Positions 35,076-45,216 of a DNA stretch of 64,000 nucleotides are shown one piece after another. Made by a program: the position numbers and the translations under genes. This DNA is from Clostridium nigeriense (lineage in GTDB: Bacteria > Bacillota > Clostridia > Clostridiales > Clostridiaceae): NCBI RefSeq assembly GCF_900086595.1, contig NZ_LT575472.1:3155124-3219123 (forward strand). Reading direction: 5' to 3'. Position 1 is the stretch's first letter. The number at the start of each line of letters is the position of its first letter. The notes below the pieces were generated by a model. That model searched no databases and was not told the origin of the DNA. It worked only from the letters and a program-made list of their open reading frames with translations.

Positions 35076-36755
35076 TTAATTTTTTATAGTAACAAATGAT
35101 TTATATATATTACTTACCTCAAATTTGTTTTCCTTTAAAAATCTATTAATTTCTCTATTATCTTTATCAATGCTCAAAGGTAATTTCATTTTCTCTTCTA
35201 TAAAACCAGTAATAAGATAAAGGTTTCTTATACTATAATCATTATGCTTTTCCTTTATGTCTTCCTTCATTTGACTTATAAGAGAATTATATACCTCAGA
35301 TAAATATTGTTTCATATCCTTAATTTTATAAGGAAATATATACTTATTAGCAAATAAGGTTAAAGTAGCACCTATAATAACAAATATAATTCTTTCAAAT
35401 ACTAATTCAACTGTACCACCAATTATTGCAGCTGAAGCTACTGCTGATACAGTAACACAAACCATTTTTTGTTTATAATTTTTACTAAATGGATCTAAAT
35501 ATCCAGCTAAAAGAATAATTGCTGCTCTTGCAGTTTGATTATGTATAGCTCCAAAAGCTATAAGAACAATAACTCCACCTATAAATGTACCTATAACCCT
35601 ATCCTTTACTCTTTCATTCGAAACTTCTACATAAGGTTGAATAAGGGAGAAGATAGTAAAGCACATCCATCTTCCTTCAGATAAATTAAAGAACTTAGCT
35701 ATAAATGCAGTAAAGGCACCTATTACCCCTAATCTTATAGCATATCTAACTTTAGCTGAATCAATATTGAAGTTTCTTTTGTGAATGGCTATATTATGGA
35801 AGTGATAGGGAATATGATATTCTTTCTTTATACTTTTCTTTTCTTTTTCACTTAAAACACTTATGTTTTCTACTTCTCTATAAAGAATATTAATCAAGTC
35901 TATAGTTTCATTTATATAATCCTTATTTAAATCTTCTCTATTTAAATATAATTTTATATTTTCTATATCTTTTAATTCTAAATTTCTATCTTTAATATTT
36001 TTAACCTCATTATATATATCATTTAATAAATCTTTATAGTTACTTTTATTCTTTTCTATGTTAATTCCATCTAGTAACATATTTATTCTTTCTAATGCCC
36101 ATATAATATCCGTTATAATTATACCATCACTAGTTAAATAGTAATCATCAACTCTTTTGTCATATATAACTCTTTTTAAATAATTTATTGATTCTAATAT
36201 TTCTATATTTTCTTTTTCAAAGCTTTTATTATCTTGTATTAATTTTATTTTTTCTAATATGCTATTACTAATTTTATCTATTAATTTAGTTCCTGTTTTA
36301 AACAACTTATCCTTATTTACAACAAATTGAATTAACATTATAAAGATACTTCCAAAAATTAAAGCTATAAACCTATTAAATAAAACTTCTCCTTCTGCTG
36401 GATAAAACAACATAAAGAAATACTGAAGGCCAAATGGCACCACAATAGATTTTTTTAAATTTCCACTAAAGAAATATCCAATTGCAAAAAGAGCAATAAA
36501 ATTAAATATAATTCCAAGCCATACATTTTGAATAGCTAAAACTGAAAATACTAAACTAAATAAATTAATCCCTAATATTTTAAAGAAATTTTTTAATGGT
36601 GCTATTGTTAAGTCCCTTTCCATAAGAGTTAACCCTGTAGTTATTATAGTTACCCCTACTAAGGAATTTCCAGCTCCAAATAATGACTGAAATATATTAA
36701 CAAAAGCTATTATAAATATAAAAATTATTGTATTGGTAATTATTTTATTTTTCAT
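35076..36755 (-). CDS. FUSC/ArAE-type membrane protein
   Basis: About 559 residues with two hydrophobic blocks: six helices at the N-terminus (about 1-150) and a second set at about 330-470, separated by a long hydrophilic coiled region and followed by a cytosolic tail. This duplicated form and the segment GRWMCFTIFSLIQPYVEVSNERVKDRVIGTF match fusaric acid resistance/aromatic acid exporter (FUSC) proteins. The longest frame starts with TTG at 36779, but GGGAGGG is six bases before the ATG at 36755. Physiological substrate unknown. Lies between the Met-rich protein and the large MoxR/vWA operon. Confidence 0.85.
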   Translation of the reverse strand: MKNKIITNTIIFIFIIAFVNIFQSLFGAGNSLVGVTIITTGLTLMERDLTIAPLKNFFKILGINLFSLVFSVLAIQNVWLGIIFNFIALFAIGYFFSGNLKKSIVVPFGLQYFFMLFYPAEGEVLFNRFIALIFGSIFIMLIQFVVNKDKLFKTGTKLIDKISNSILEKIKLIQDNKSFEKENIEILESINYLKRVIYDKRVDDYYLTSDGIIITDIIWALERINMLLDGINIEKNKSNYKDLLNDIYNEVKNIKDRNLELKDIENIKLYLNREDLNKDYINETIDLINILYREVENISVLSEKEKKSIKKEYHIPYHFHNIAIHKRNFNIDSAKVRYAIRLGVIGAFTAFIAKFFNLSEGRWMCFTIFSLIQPYVEVSNERVKDRVIGTFIGGVIVLIAFGAIHNQTARAAIILLAGYLDPFSKNYKQKMVCVTVSAVASAAIIGGTVELVFERIIFVIIGATLTLFANKYIFPYKIKDMKQYLSEVYNSLISQMKEDIKEKHNDYSIRNLYLITGFIEEKMKLPLSIDKDNREINRFLKENKFEVSNIYKSFVTIKN

Positions 36756-36923
36756 TCTAGTCCCTCCCTTTTGATACAAGAAAAAATATTATCACAATGA
36801 ATCTTCAATTTCAACAATGCTTCTTTCTTTAATTTTTCATTAATATTATTAGCATTTATTTAATTTAAATCATTTTCTTTTTTTAATATATCAATAATTT
36901 TTAATATATTTTCACAAAAAAAA

Positions 36924-36990
36924 AAGTAAATAATTTGTGTTAGTTGTTCTTCCAGCATCTCCAAATGCCACTAACACAAATTATTTACTT
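36924..36990 (-). terminator. Long-stem terminator after the MoxR/vWA operon
   Basis: Perfect 20-base arms at 36924-36943 and 36971-36990 with a 27-base loop; on the minus strand the stem is followed by a run of ten T. Confidence 0.8.
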
Positions 36991-37021
36991 GGACTGGCTA
37001 AATCAAAGATTTAGAGTCTCA
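36987..37021. repeat. 35-bp direct repeat, copy 1
   Basis: Matches 37108-37142 at 34 of 35 positions. Internally it forms a hairpin GACT-GG-CTAAATC / GATTTAG-AGTC. Confidence 0.8.
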
Positions 37022-37107
37022 ATGGAAACTCGCTACTCACATTCGTTCGTAGGAGTGCACTCTGTGTAAGTTCCACTATTCAAAAACAAGTTTTGAAGTG
37101 TCACTTA

Positions 37108-37142
37108 ACTTCGACTGGCTAAATCAAAGATTTAGAGTCTCA
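37108..37142. repeat. 35-bp direct repeat, copy 2
   Basis: Second copy of the 36987-37021 repeat, 121 bp away, ending two bases from the stop codon of the last vWA gene. The pair may be tandem terminator hairpins or the ends of an 156-bp element. Confidence 0.8.
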
Positions 37143-37143
37143 G

Positions 37144-39960
37144 TTATATTTTCTTTCTATCGCTTTTCTTTTTTAGTAGAGAACTAGTATCTAAGGATTG
37201 TTTTTTATTTTCTTCATTTGTTACCTTACTTTTTGCTCTTTTACTTTCTTTCTTTTTAATTTCTTCAACTTTTATATCTTCTTGAAGCTTTTCTTTTATA
37301 ATTTTCTTTTCCTCAGATATTATCTTATAATTTTTATCTTTTTCTTTATTTGTTGAAAGATCATTTTCTGGTATTATCTTTTCCTTCTTAGGTTTATCTT
37401 TTCTCTTTTTAAATATTTTAATAAAATCTAAATTTAACCTTCTATATGCTATATCAAGCATAAACAATAAGATACTTATTATTAAAAGAGGGTTAGTTAA
37501 ATTAATTTTTTTATATTCTCTTTGAAGCTTTCCTTGAAAAACTTCCTCCGCCTTATTTATAAAGGTTCCCTTTGTTTCTTTTACTACTACATCTAGCTTT
37601 TCAGCATTAGTATTAAACTTATATTCATCTGAATACTGAAGTGCAAAAGCACCTTTATAGTTATTAGTAATTTCACCATTTTCCTCTTCTCTTATATTGA
37701 AATTATAAAATCCTAATGAATTTAAAGGTATATTGGCAGAGAATTTACCAGGTTCAACTTGAGATAACTCAAACTCTCCTTCTTCCCCATTTTCTCCATT
37801 ATAAATACCCTTAACTTTTGCATCTTTAGAAATATTATCATTATAAAATTCAATTTTGGCTTCATTACCTTCTTGTGATATATTTAAATACCCATCTTCA
37901 CCATACTTGGGTATTGTAAAGTAAACCATATTCTTTATAAATTGTGGACCATACTCCCAAGTTAAATAATTTTTACTCCACTGTCCATTAATATCTGAAG
38001 TAAAACTTACTGTCCTACCTATTCCATATTGCATAGCAGCCAATATTGGTTCATCATGACTTGAACTTAAAATTTCTACTGCATTTTCTTTTATAGAAGT
38101 ACCTATATATCCTAGTAAACTAGGTATACCATCAGAAGTTTTAACTCCTGCTAATATTTCATGATTACTTAGTATCTTTGGAGTAAATTCTTCATTTATT
38201 ATATAAGTACCTGCTGATAATAATACTTCTTTTGCAAATATTCTAGGAATATCTGTATAAATATCTGTATAATAACTTCTCCCCCTACCTACAGATGCTA
38301 GTTGATTTAAAAGATCGGCATTAGCCCCTTCACCAACAGCTACTGTAGAAAGTGTAACATTATTATCATTAAAGCCTTGTAATAAATTTAAGTAGTTATC
38401 ATATCCATATCCATCTTGTCCGTCTGTTAAAAGAATAGTATGTTTTATTTTTGCATTACTTTCAAGTTGTATATTGTAGCCTTGTTCCAGAGCTGGATAT
38501 ATAGAAGTTCCTCCTCTTATTTGGATTCCAGAAATAAGTTCCTTTATATACTCCTTATCTCCAACCTTTTGAAGTGGTACAACTACATCATAAGTATCAT
38601 CAAAGGCTATTACAGATATTTCATCTACTTCTCTTAAATTTTCTAAGGCCTTCATTGCAGCTTCCTTGGCTAAGGTTAATTTACTTACACCTCCGCCTTC
38701 TGCACTCATACTACCTGACTTATCTATAATTAAGTTTATACTTATAGCTGGAACTTCATTTTTCCCTCTTTTATCCATATACACAGGTAATACCTTTTCT
38801 AATGATGTATCTTTATATCCTCCAAGAGCATAAGAATCTTCACCACCGAAGGTTACTAAACCACCACCATAGTCTCTTACATAAGCTTCAATATTTTCCA
38901 TAAATCCATTTGTCAAATCATCCTTATGAACATCATTCAAAACTATAGTCTTATATTCTAATAACTCATTTAATGAATTAGGTGATCCTCCTGGTGCTAT
39001 CTTTTTTATATTAGCTCCAGAGTTTAACAATATTTCCTCTAGAGATGTTGAATCTCCTTTAGCTCCATTTATAAGAAGAATATTTGGTTTATCCATTACA
39101 TTTGTAAAGGTACTATATTCATTATTTACTTTATTTGTATCATCTGCTGCTTCTATTAAAACTCTATATCCTTTAAATCCCCCTGAATTTTGCTTATCTC
39201 TAAACACAAAGGAGTTTTTTCCCTTTTGTATTTGAACTTCTTGCTCTCCTACCTTAGTTCTACCAGAAAAAAGTGAAAGCTTAGCCTTAGTTGCATAATT
39301 AGATTTTATATCTATAGATACTGAAAATTCTTCTCCTACAGCTATATTATCTGGAACCTTTACACTATCTACATAAACTTCATTTCCCTTTTCTCCAGTT
39401 ACTTTATATACTTTAAAATCTATTTTTTGTTCATTTATTAAAGGAATAGATTTTAAAATATCTCCTTGATTTTCTTCTCCATCAGTAATTAAGACAATTC
39501 TTTTTGATCCACCTCTTTCAAACAAGCTTAAAGAACTTTCTATAGCCTCTTGAATATTAGTAGCTGTAACTATAGGACTTTCATTTATAGACTTATATTC
39601 TTTCTTTCTATTTAAAACCTTATCTACCTTAGAATTATCTCCAAACAAAACTACTCCAGCTTTATTTCCTCTTGGCATTTTTTCTAAAGCTGTGGATATA
39701 AAATCCTTTCCCGATTCTTCAAAATCACCAATACTTTCAGATACATCTAATAAAAATACTGTTGATATATTTCTTCCCTTTAAGTTTATTGTTATATTCC
39801 CAAAAGCTAGTATAAGTAAAGCAAAAATTAATGTTCTACTTATAAATATAGCTAATTCATTTTTATTCCATGGTTTATATTTTTTAAAACTATAAATCAT
39901 AAAGGCAAAAATCAATGGGATTAGTATTAAAAAATATAAATTTCCTATTTCTATCTTCAT
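37144..39960 (-). CDS. Membrane protein with two von Willebrand A domains and a GATase-like domain
   Basis: 938 residues. N-terminal helices (about 5-60), vWA 1 with MIDAS start FLLDVSESIG (about 70-79), a class I glutamine amidotransferase-like segment (about 290-395, YVRDYGGGLVTFGG), vWA 2 with LIIDKSGSMSAEGG (about 410), a beta-rich part, a membrane helix near 815 (LLIISILLFMLDIAY), and a very basic Lys-rich cytosolic tail. Both vWA domains keep the DxSxS metal site. Last gene of the eight-gene operon, 12 bp after the preceding vWA gene. Such large vWA proteins are the partners of MoxR ATPases; the acting target is unknown. Confidence 0.88.
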   Translation of the reverse strand: MKIEIGNLYFLILIPLIFAFMIYSFKKYKPWNKNELAIFISRTLIFALLILAFGNITINLKGRNISTVFLLDVSESIGDFEESGKDFISTALEKMPRGNKAGVVLFGDNSKVDKVLNRKKEYKSINESPIVTATNIQEAIESSLSLFERGGSKRIVLITDGEENQGDILKSIPLINEQKIDFKVYKVTGEKGNEVYVDSVKVPDNIAVGEEFSVSIDIKSNYATKAKLSLFSGRTKVGEQEVQIQKGKNSFVFRDKQNSGGFKGYRVLIEAADDTNKVNNEYSTFTNVMDKPNILLINGAKGDSTSLEEILLNSGANIKKIAPGGSPNSLNELLEYKTIVLNDVHKDDLTNGFMENIEAYVRDYGGGLVTFGGEDSYALGGYKDTSLEKVLPVYMDKRGKNEVPAISINLIIDKSGSMSAEGGGVSKLTLAKEAAMKALENLREVDEISVIAFDDTYDVVVPLQKVGDKEYIKELISGIQIRGGTSIYPALEQGYNIQLESNAKIKHTILLTDGQDGYGYDNYLNLLQGFNDNNVTLSTVAVGEGANADLLNQLASVGRGRSYYTDIYTDIPRIFAKEVLLSAGTYIINEEFTPKILSNHEILAGVKTSDGIPSLLGYIGTSIKENAVEILSSSHDEPILAAMQYGIGRTVSFTSDINGQWSKNYLTWEYGPQFIKNMVYFTIPKYGEDGYLNISQEGNEAKIEFYNDNISKDAKVKGIYNGENGEEGEFELSQVEPGKFSANIPLNSLGFYNFNIREEENGEITNNYKGAFALQYSDEYKFNTNAEKLDVVVKETKGTFINKAEEVFQGKLQREYKKINLTNPLLIISILLFMLDIAYRRLNLDFIKIFKKRKDKPKKEKIIPENDLSTNKEKDKNYKIISEEKKIIKEKLQEDIKVEEIKKKESKRAKSKVTNEENKKQSLDTSSLLKKKSDRKKI

Positions 39961-39971
39961 CTTCTTGCCTC

Positions 39972-41759
39972 CTAATTTCCTCGTTTATACATTATCCATT
40001 CAAAAGCTACTACCATCATTGCCATAATTATAAGTAAAGGAGAAATATTTAATCCTCTTTTTAACTCTGCTTTAGAACTTACTAAGTTCTCACTTTCACT
40101 AATATTACTTACCTTAGTATCTCCTTCTTTTTCTGAAGGGAAATTTACTGAAAATAATTCCTTTTCTTCTAAGGCTTCTAGTTTATATATCCCAAGCTGA
40201 CTTTCCTCTTTTATTTCATCGCCTGAAGATATTTCTTCACTTTCACCATTTGGATAAGTTAGTGTAATACTAGAATCTAAACTTATACCCTTAGCTATGA
40301 TTTTTTCTCCAGCCTTATAGTTGTTCTTATACACCATCCCACTAGAAATTAAATTTTCACCAAGTTCATACATTAATATAGGAAACTCTTTTTTTAGTGG
40401 AAAATCACTATTGTGAAGATCAAAGGATAAAGCAGCAATTTTTCTTCCATCAACTTCTCCCTTAAATCCTATAAACTCTTCATCTATATTTAAAAAACCC
40501 CTTCCGTAATAAGGTATTTCTATTGAATTATATTTTCCAGCAGTGAAGGTTGTATCTTCTAAGTATTTTGATACTTCTCCAATAACAGCCTTAGCTTCTC
40601 CCCCTTCTCCACCAGAAATAACATTAAAAAATTCATTTGATGAAGGGTTAATAAATAATATGCTTCCTTTTGATGGCATAACATCTGGTGTAACACTATC
40701 AAATACATATAAATCATAAATATCTGAACTAGTTAAATTAGATACATTATTAGTTTTATATACTTCAGTATTTTGAATACTACTAAAGGCTTTTTCTAAA
40801 AATAAATTTTGTTCTGTAACTATAAGAATTTTATTAACCTTTTTCTTTCCAACTACATGATTATAAGTATTGTCTCCTAAAATCATGTCTTTTCTGGATA
40901 ATTCTCCTCTTAAAGTTTCTGATTTAATTGATGGTAAATCTAAGCTTAATGTTTTATTTTCTCCTTCTTTAAGATTTAGAGCTTCAACTGATATAAGCTC
41001 TTCTCCATCATAAAGAGAAAAATCCCCTTCGTAATCTCCAGTTCCTCTATTAGTTATAGTAGCAATTACTCTAACTTTATCTTCTAAAAACTTATGAGAT
41101 ACATTATCTATTGAAGCATTTACACCTGAATTTGCTAGTGACACTACCTTTCCATTAACATCTCCCAATGAAAAGTCTTTATCAGTAATAATAATTGCTT
41201 CATAATCTTCTTCAATACCTTCTCCTATAGCCTTAATAAAAGATATAGTTTCATTTATATCACCTGTATTATAGCTTTGAGATATAGAATTAATAATTTC
41301 ATTAGATACTTCCTTATTAAACTCACCATTTTGAAGTAAATTACTACTTCCGTCAAAAGATATAATATAAGTATTAGTATCTTCTTTAGTTGAAGATAAA
41401 ACTTCCTTTGCTAATCTTTTTCCTTCATCTAATCTACTTCCACTTCCATACTCTGCACTCATACTTGCAGTATTATCTAATACTAGGATAATATTTTTAT
41501 AAGTCTTGCCTCCAAAATTTAAATATGGTTTCATTAAGCTTAAAATTAGTAGTAATAATGTAATTATTTGCAAAAGTAACATTATATTTTTTCTAAGTTT
41601 TTCCCAAGGTGTATTGGCTCTTGTATTTTTATAAACTTCATTCCATAAAAGAGTTGAAGAAATAACTTCTTCTTTATACTTTCTCTTTAATATATAAAGT
41701 AGTATTAAAAGAGGAATAGTTATTAATAAAAATAAAGGCCATAAGCTACTAAATCCCAT
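39972..41759 (-). CDS. BatA-type membrane protein with von Willebrand A domain
   Basis: 595 residues. N-terminus LWPLFLLITIPLLILLYILKRK with a second helix at about 55-75 is the BatA N-terminal module; vWA follows with MIDAS VLDNTASMSAEYG (about 95), here DxTxS. A C-terminal helix (LLIIMAMMVVAFEWIMY) anchors the end. The middle contains beta-sandwich and GATase-like stretches. Gap of 12 bp to the genes on both sides. GGGGG precedes the ATG. Works in the same membrane assembly as the 938-residue protein by inference. Confidence 0.87.
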   Translation of the reverse strand: MGFSSLWPLFLLITIPLLILLYILKRKYKEEVISSTLLWNEVYKNTRANTPWEKLRKNIMLLLQIITLLLLILSLMKPYLNFGGKTYKNIILVLDNTASMSAEYGSGSRLDEGKRLAKEVLSSTKEDTNTYIISFDGSSNLLQNGEFNKEVSNEIINSISQSYNTGDINETISFIKAIGEGIEEDYEAIIITDKDFSLGDVNGKVVSLANSGVNASIDNVSHKFLEDKVRVIATITNRGTGDYEGDFSLYDGEELISVEALNLKEGENKTLSLDLPSIKSETLRGELSRKDMILGDNTYNHVVGKKKVNKILIVTEQNLFLEKAFSSIQNTEVYKTNNVSNLTSSDIYDLYVFDSVTPDVMPSKGSILFINPSSNEFFNVISGGEGGEAKAVIGEVSKYLEDTTFTAGKYNSIEIPYYGRGFLNIDEEFIGFKGEVDGRKIAALSFDLHNSDFPLKKEFPILMYELGENLISSGMVYKNNYKAGEKIIAKGISLDSSITLTYPNGESEEISSGDEIKEESQLGIYKLEALEEKELFSVNFPSEKEGDTKVSNISESENLVSSKAELKRGLNISPLLIIMAMMVVAFEWIMYKRGN

Positions 41760-41771
41760 AATATATTCCCC

Positions 41772-42656
41772 CTAATACAATACTCTTTTCTTACTAAATT
41801 CACCTAATATTATTTCTTCTATTTCCATTGATGAGCTTACACTTATAAACTTTCCACCATATTTTCTTACTAAATCCTCAATTGATTTTTTATATATCTT
41901 CAATGTAGATTTATATTCTTTAATTATACTTGGAGTTAAACTCATCTTTATATTTTCATTAGTTTCACTATCTATAAATGTAATTTCATTATTAAAATCA
42001 GGGTTTAGTTCTTCCTCTGATAATATTTGAACTAAAATTATATCTTGTTTCTTAAAAGCTAAATATTTTAAGGCTTCTTCTAAATCCTTCATTCCTTGGT
42101 TATTAAAGAAATCCGACACTATAACAGAAACTCCTCTAGGAGTTAACGGTCTCTTTTTTATACTTTTAGTTAAATCTGTACTTCCTTTAAACTCTAGACT
42201 TTCTAATTCCCTAAGTATTCTTTGAAAAGCCTTATTTCCTGCAGCTGATTTAATATTTTCTATACTTCCACTATCCATAGTAGAAATATTTACTCTATCT
42301 AAATTGTTTAATACAATATAGCTTAGGGCTGCAACTACCTTTAAGGCAGTATCCTTTTTATTTACTAATCCATAATCCATAGACTTAGATTTATCTATAA
42401 AAAAATTAAATACTCCTTCTCTTTCCTCCATGAAAACTTTAACAAAAAATTTATCAAATCTTCCATATGCATTCCAATCTATTCTTCTAAAGTCATCTCC
42501 TGGTGCATATTCTCTATAATCTGAAAACTCAACTGATACTCCTTTTGCTTTAGATTTTCTTCCTCCTTGAGTTCCAGATGAAAGCTTAAAATTTATATGC
42601 ATATTAATTTTATTTAGCTTCTTGAAGAAATCTTCATTAAATAATCTTTCACTCAT
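41772..42656 (-). CDS. DUF58 domain protein
   Basis: 294 residues. GRRKSKAKGVSVEFSDYREYAPGDDFRRIDW (here GGRKSKAKG..., about 30-60) is the DUF58 signature, followed by a vWA-like fold with FFIDKSKSMDYG (about 88-99). No membrane helix. DUF58 proteins are almost always encoded next to MoxR ATPases, as here, and are thought to be their direct partners. Start 4 bp after the MoxR gene stop. Confidence 0.92.
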   Translation of the reverse strand: MSERLFNEDFFKKLNKINMHINFKLSSGTQGGRKSKAKGVSVEFSDYREYAPGDDFRRIDWNAYGRFDKFFVKVFMEEREGVFNFFIDKSKSMDYGLVNKKDTALKVVAALSYIVLNNLDRVNISTMDSGSIENIKSAAGNKAFQRILRELESLEFKGSTDLTKSIKKRPLTPRGVSVIVSDFFNNQGMKDLEEALKYLAFKKQDIILVQILSEEELNPDFNNEITFIDSETNENIKMSLTPSIIKEYKSTLKIYKKSIEDLVRKYGGKFISVSSSMEIEEIILGEFSKKRVLY

Positions 42657-42659
42657 TAA

Positions 42660-43643
42660 CTACACAACCTTTAAATCTTCTAATAGCTTATCTATAATAC
42701 TTTCCTCAGTTAAACCTTCTGTTATAGCATCAAAATTTAATATAATTCTATGTCTTAAAACTGGATAAGCCAATACTTTTATATCTTCGAAGGAAACATT
42801 AAGTCTCCCTTCCATTACAGCTCTAACTTTAGCTCCGCTAATTATCCCTTGAGCAGCTCTTGGACTTGCACCTGCTTCTAGATACTTTTTAACTATTTCA
42901 GCACCCTCTTCTATTTCAGGATGAGTAGCTAATATTAACTTTAAAGCATATTCTTTAACAGAATCTGCAATCTTAATTTCCCTTATTGCTTCTCTTATCT
43001 TTAATATTTCATCCCCTTCAAGAACAGCATTAATATCAGTTTTATCATTAGTTAAGGTTAAATCCATTATTTCTTTTAATTCTTGTAAGTTTGGAAAATC
43101 TACATTTAACTTAAATAAAAATCTATCTAATTGAGCTTCTGGTAGTGGATATGTCCCTTCTTGTTCTATTGGATTTTGAGTTGCAAGTACCATAAAAGGC
43201 TTCGACATCTCATAAGTTTGTTTTCCTACTGTAACAGTTTTTTCTCCCATTGCTTCAAGTAAAGCCGATTGTGTTTTAGGAGTAGCTCTATTTATTTCAT
43301 CTGCTAGTAAAAGATTAGTAAATACCGGCCCCTTTTCAAATTTAAATACAGTTTTATCCTCTTCTTTTACAACTATATTAGTACCAACAACATCTGCTGG
43401 CATTAAATCTGGTGTAAATTGAATTCTAGAAAATTTTAAATTTAATACCTTTCCTATTGTCTTTACTAATTGAGTTTTTCCCATTCCTGGCATACCTTCT
43501 AAAAGTACATTTCCATCAGCAAATATTGCAACTAAAACATTTCTTATTATATCCTTTTGACCTATAATTCCTTTTGATATTTCTTCTTCGCATTTTCTAA
43601 TTTTCTCTGAAATTTCTAGCATTTCTTTCTCATTTATTTCCAT
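42660..43643 (-). CDS. MoxR family AAA+ ATPase
   Basis: About 327 residues. Walker A LLEGMPGMGKTQL (about 55-67), Walker B LLADEINRATPKTQSALLEAM (about 112-132), sensor 1 ATQNPIEQEGTYPLPEAQLDRF (about 155-176), the most conserved MoxR stretch. The longest frame begins with a GTG lying in the Shine-Dalgarno; the ATG at 43643 has six-base spacing to AAGGGGTG. MoxR ATPases act as chaperones that mature or activate metal-dependent or vWA partners. Centre of the operon. Confidence 0.95.
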   Translation of the reverse strand: MEINEKEMLEISEKIRKCEEEISKGIIGQKDIIRNVLVAIFADGNVLLEGMPGMGKTQLVKTIGKVLNLKFSRIQFTPDLMPADVVGTNIVVKEEDKTVFKFEKGPVFTNLLLADEINRATPKTQSALLEAMGEKTVTVGKQTYEMSKPFMVLATQNPIEQEGTYPLPEAQLDRFLFKLNVDFPNLQELKEIMDLTLTNDKTDINAVLEGDEILKIREAIREIKIADSVKEYALKLILATHPEIEEGAEIVKKYLEAGASPRAAQGIISGAKVRAVMEGRLNVSFEDIKVLAYPVLRHRIILNFDAITEGLTEESIIDKLLEDLKVV

Positions 43644-43655
43644 GATTTTCACCCC

Positions 43656-45212
43656 TTAGTTTAATCCTTCAAAATACTGCTTAATAAGATCCTTTAAACT
43701 TTCTGGTAAATTACTATTATTAGCACCTTCTAAGGCGCTATTAGTATAATCTCCAATTACCTTATCATAATTTATTTTATTTCCATCTAAATTAAATCCA
43801 TTTTCTGAATCTATACTTTGAGAGTTTCCATTTTGATTTTTATTTCCAGTAAGGTTCTTATCATCTCCAACCTCTCTTCCTGGAATATATACTTGCTCTC
43901 CTACTTTGTTATCTATATCATTTTCCTTACCTTCGTCGCTTCCCATGTTCCAACCTTGACCAGATCCATTTCCACTTCCCTGTCCTTGACCATTTCCCTG
44001 ACCACTTCCAGAACCTTCGCCTTCACCAGAGCCTTCTCCTTCTCCAGAACCTTCTCCTGAGCCTTCTCCTTCTCCTGAGCCTTCTCCTTCATTTTTATTA
44101 CCATCACTATTATTTTGAGAATTTTCAATAGCTTCCTTTAAAGCTTCAGCATCTAACTTTCCATCTAAAACTGAATTAGATGCATTTTCTAAGGCTTCTT
44201 TTAAATTTTCATCATTAACACCTTCAGAAGCACTTGCTAAAGCTTTTGACAAATTATTAAGTTCACTTGAACTCATATTTCCTAAGGATTTTTTTAATTT
44301 TCCTAACGCCTTTTCTAAAGCTTCTTTATCCTTAGATAATATAGCCTCTGCTAAATCTTTACCTTCTTTTTTCTTTATTAGTTCATTTGTAAGCTTATTT
44401 AAATCTTTTTTAGCTCCCTCTTCTTTTTCCTTATTAAATTTATCTAATAAATTCTTTTGCATATTTTGTATATCTTCTTTGCTTTTTTCACTGCTTGACT
44501 TTTCTTTTGCCTCTTCTAGCTTCTTTTCCATTCTTTCTAATGTTTTATTTACATCAAGCTTCTTTTCACTTTCCTTTAATTCCTTCTTTGCATCCTCTAA
44601 TATCTTTTTTATTGCTTCCTTCTCTTCTTTTGATAAATTCTCTAACTTATCCACATTTTTACTCTCTTCTTCAATCTTTTTAATATATTCCTGTTGATAT
44701 TTATTGAACTCTCTTATGTTATTAGCTTCTTTTTTAGATGCTGTATCTATAAAAGAAGTTAGTACACATAGAAAAATTAATGAAATTACTAAAATTATTT
44801 GCTTTTTATCTATAGAAATTTTTAGATTTTCTTTAATATTAAAATTTTTAATAAATTTTACTGTATCTTTTTTTTGAGCAATAGATATGTTATCTTCTTC
44901 ATTAATAAATTCTAAAGAAGTTGTTACTCTTTCTTTTAACCCCTTTGAATCTACTATTAAAGCAACTTTCCTATTATCTGGTGCTTTAATAAACCCAAAA
45001 ATTATAATTCCCATAACTCCTACTAGTAAAATTCCTAAAGAAATCTCTTCTACATATGGAATAGTTATAAACAAAGATATTAATAGTACGCATAATATTA
45101 AGCATAATAGGTATTTTAAACCTATTATGCTTAAGTTAATTATAAAGTTAGCTTTAATTCTTTTTGATGCCTTTCTAATAAAGGTTAATATTTCATTGTT
45201 TAAAGAATTCAT
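43656..45212 (-). CDS. Membrane-anchored coiled-coil protein with Gly-Glu-Ser repeat
   Basis: 518 residues: two N-terminal helices (about 25-70), a third at about 135-150, then a long Lys/Glu-rich coiled coil (about 165-355), a low-complexity repeat of GEGSGEGE type (about 375-430), and a C-terminal part VGEQVYIPGREVGDD ... INYDKVIGDYTNSALEGANNSNLP that is well ordered in composition. The gene occupies the place in MoxR operons where a DUF4129/TPR or transglutaminase-type protein often stands, but it is none of those. It starts 5 bp after the ABC permease. No family name can be given. The repeat DNA (43960-44095) is prone to length change. Confidence 0.8.
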   Translation of the reverse strand: MNSLNNEILTFIRKASKRIKANFIINLSIIGLKYLLCLILCVLLISLFITIPYVEEISLGILLVGVMGIIIFGFIKAPDNRKVALIVDSKGLKERVTTSLEFINEEDNISIAQKKDTVKFIKNFNIKENLKISIDKKQIILVISLIFLCVLTSFIDTASKKEANNIREFNKYQQEYIKKIEEESKNVDKLENLSKEEKEAIKKILEDAKKELKESEKKLDVNKTLERMEKKLEEAKEKSSSEKSKEDIQNMQKNLLDKFNKEKEEGAKKDLNKLTNELIKKKEGKDLAEAILSKDKEALEKALGKLKKSLGNMSSSELNNLSKALASASEGVNDENLKEALENASNSVLDGKLDAEALKEAIENSQNNSDGNKNEGEGSGEGEGSGEGSGEGEGSGEGEGSGSGQGNGQGQGSGNGSGQGWNMGSDEGKENDIDNKVGEQVYIPGREVGDDKNLTGNKNQNGNSQSIDSENGFNLDGNKINYDKVIGDYTNSALEGANNSNLPESLKDLIKQYFEGLN

Positions 45213-45216
45213 AGCC

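Larger units (their letters stand above)
36756..37143. other. Intergenic region with long stem and direct repeats
   Basis: 388 bases. Holds a terminator (36924-36990) and a direct repeat pair (36987-37021, 37108-37142) around an 86-base middle that includes the palindrome GAGTGCACTC (37051-37060). No ORF. Confidence 0.6.

Noticed and set aside
43960..44095. Short tandem repeats considered as a CRISPR array
   Set aside because: In-frame codon repeats inside a protein gene without spacers; no CRISPR array or cas gene occurs in the window.
43818..44128. Overlapping ORFs on both strands in the Gly-Glu-Ser repeat
   Set aside because: Shadows produced by the low-complexity repeat of the 43656-45212 gene; they have repetitive composition and no start signals.
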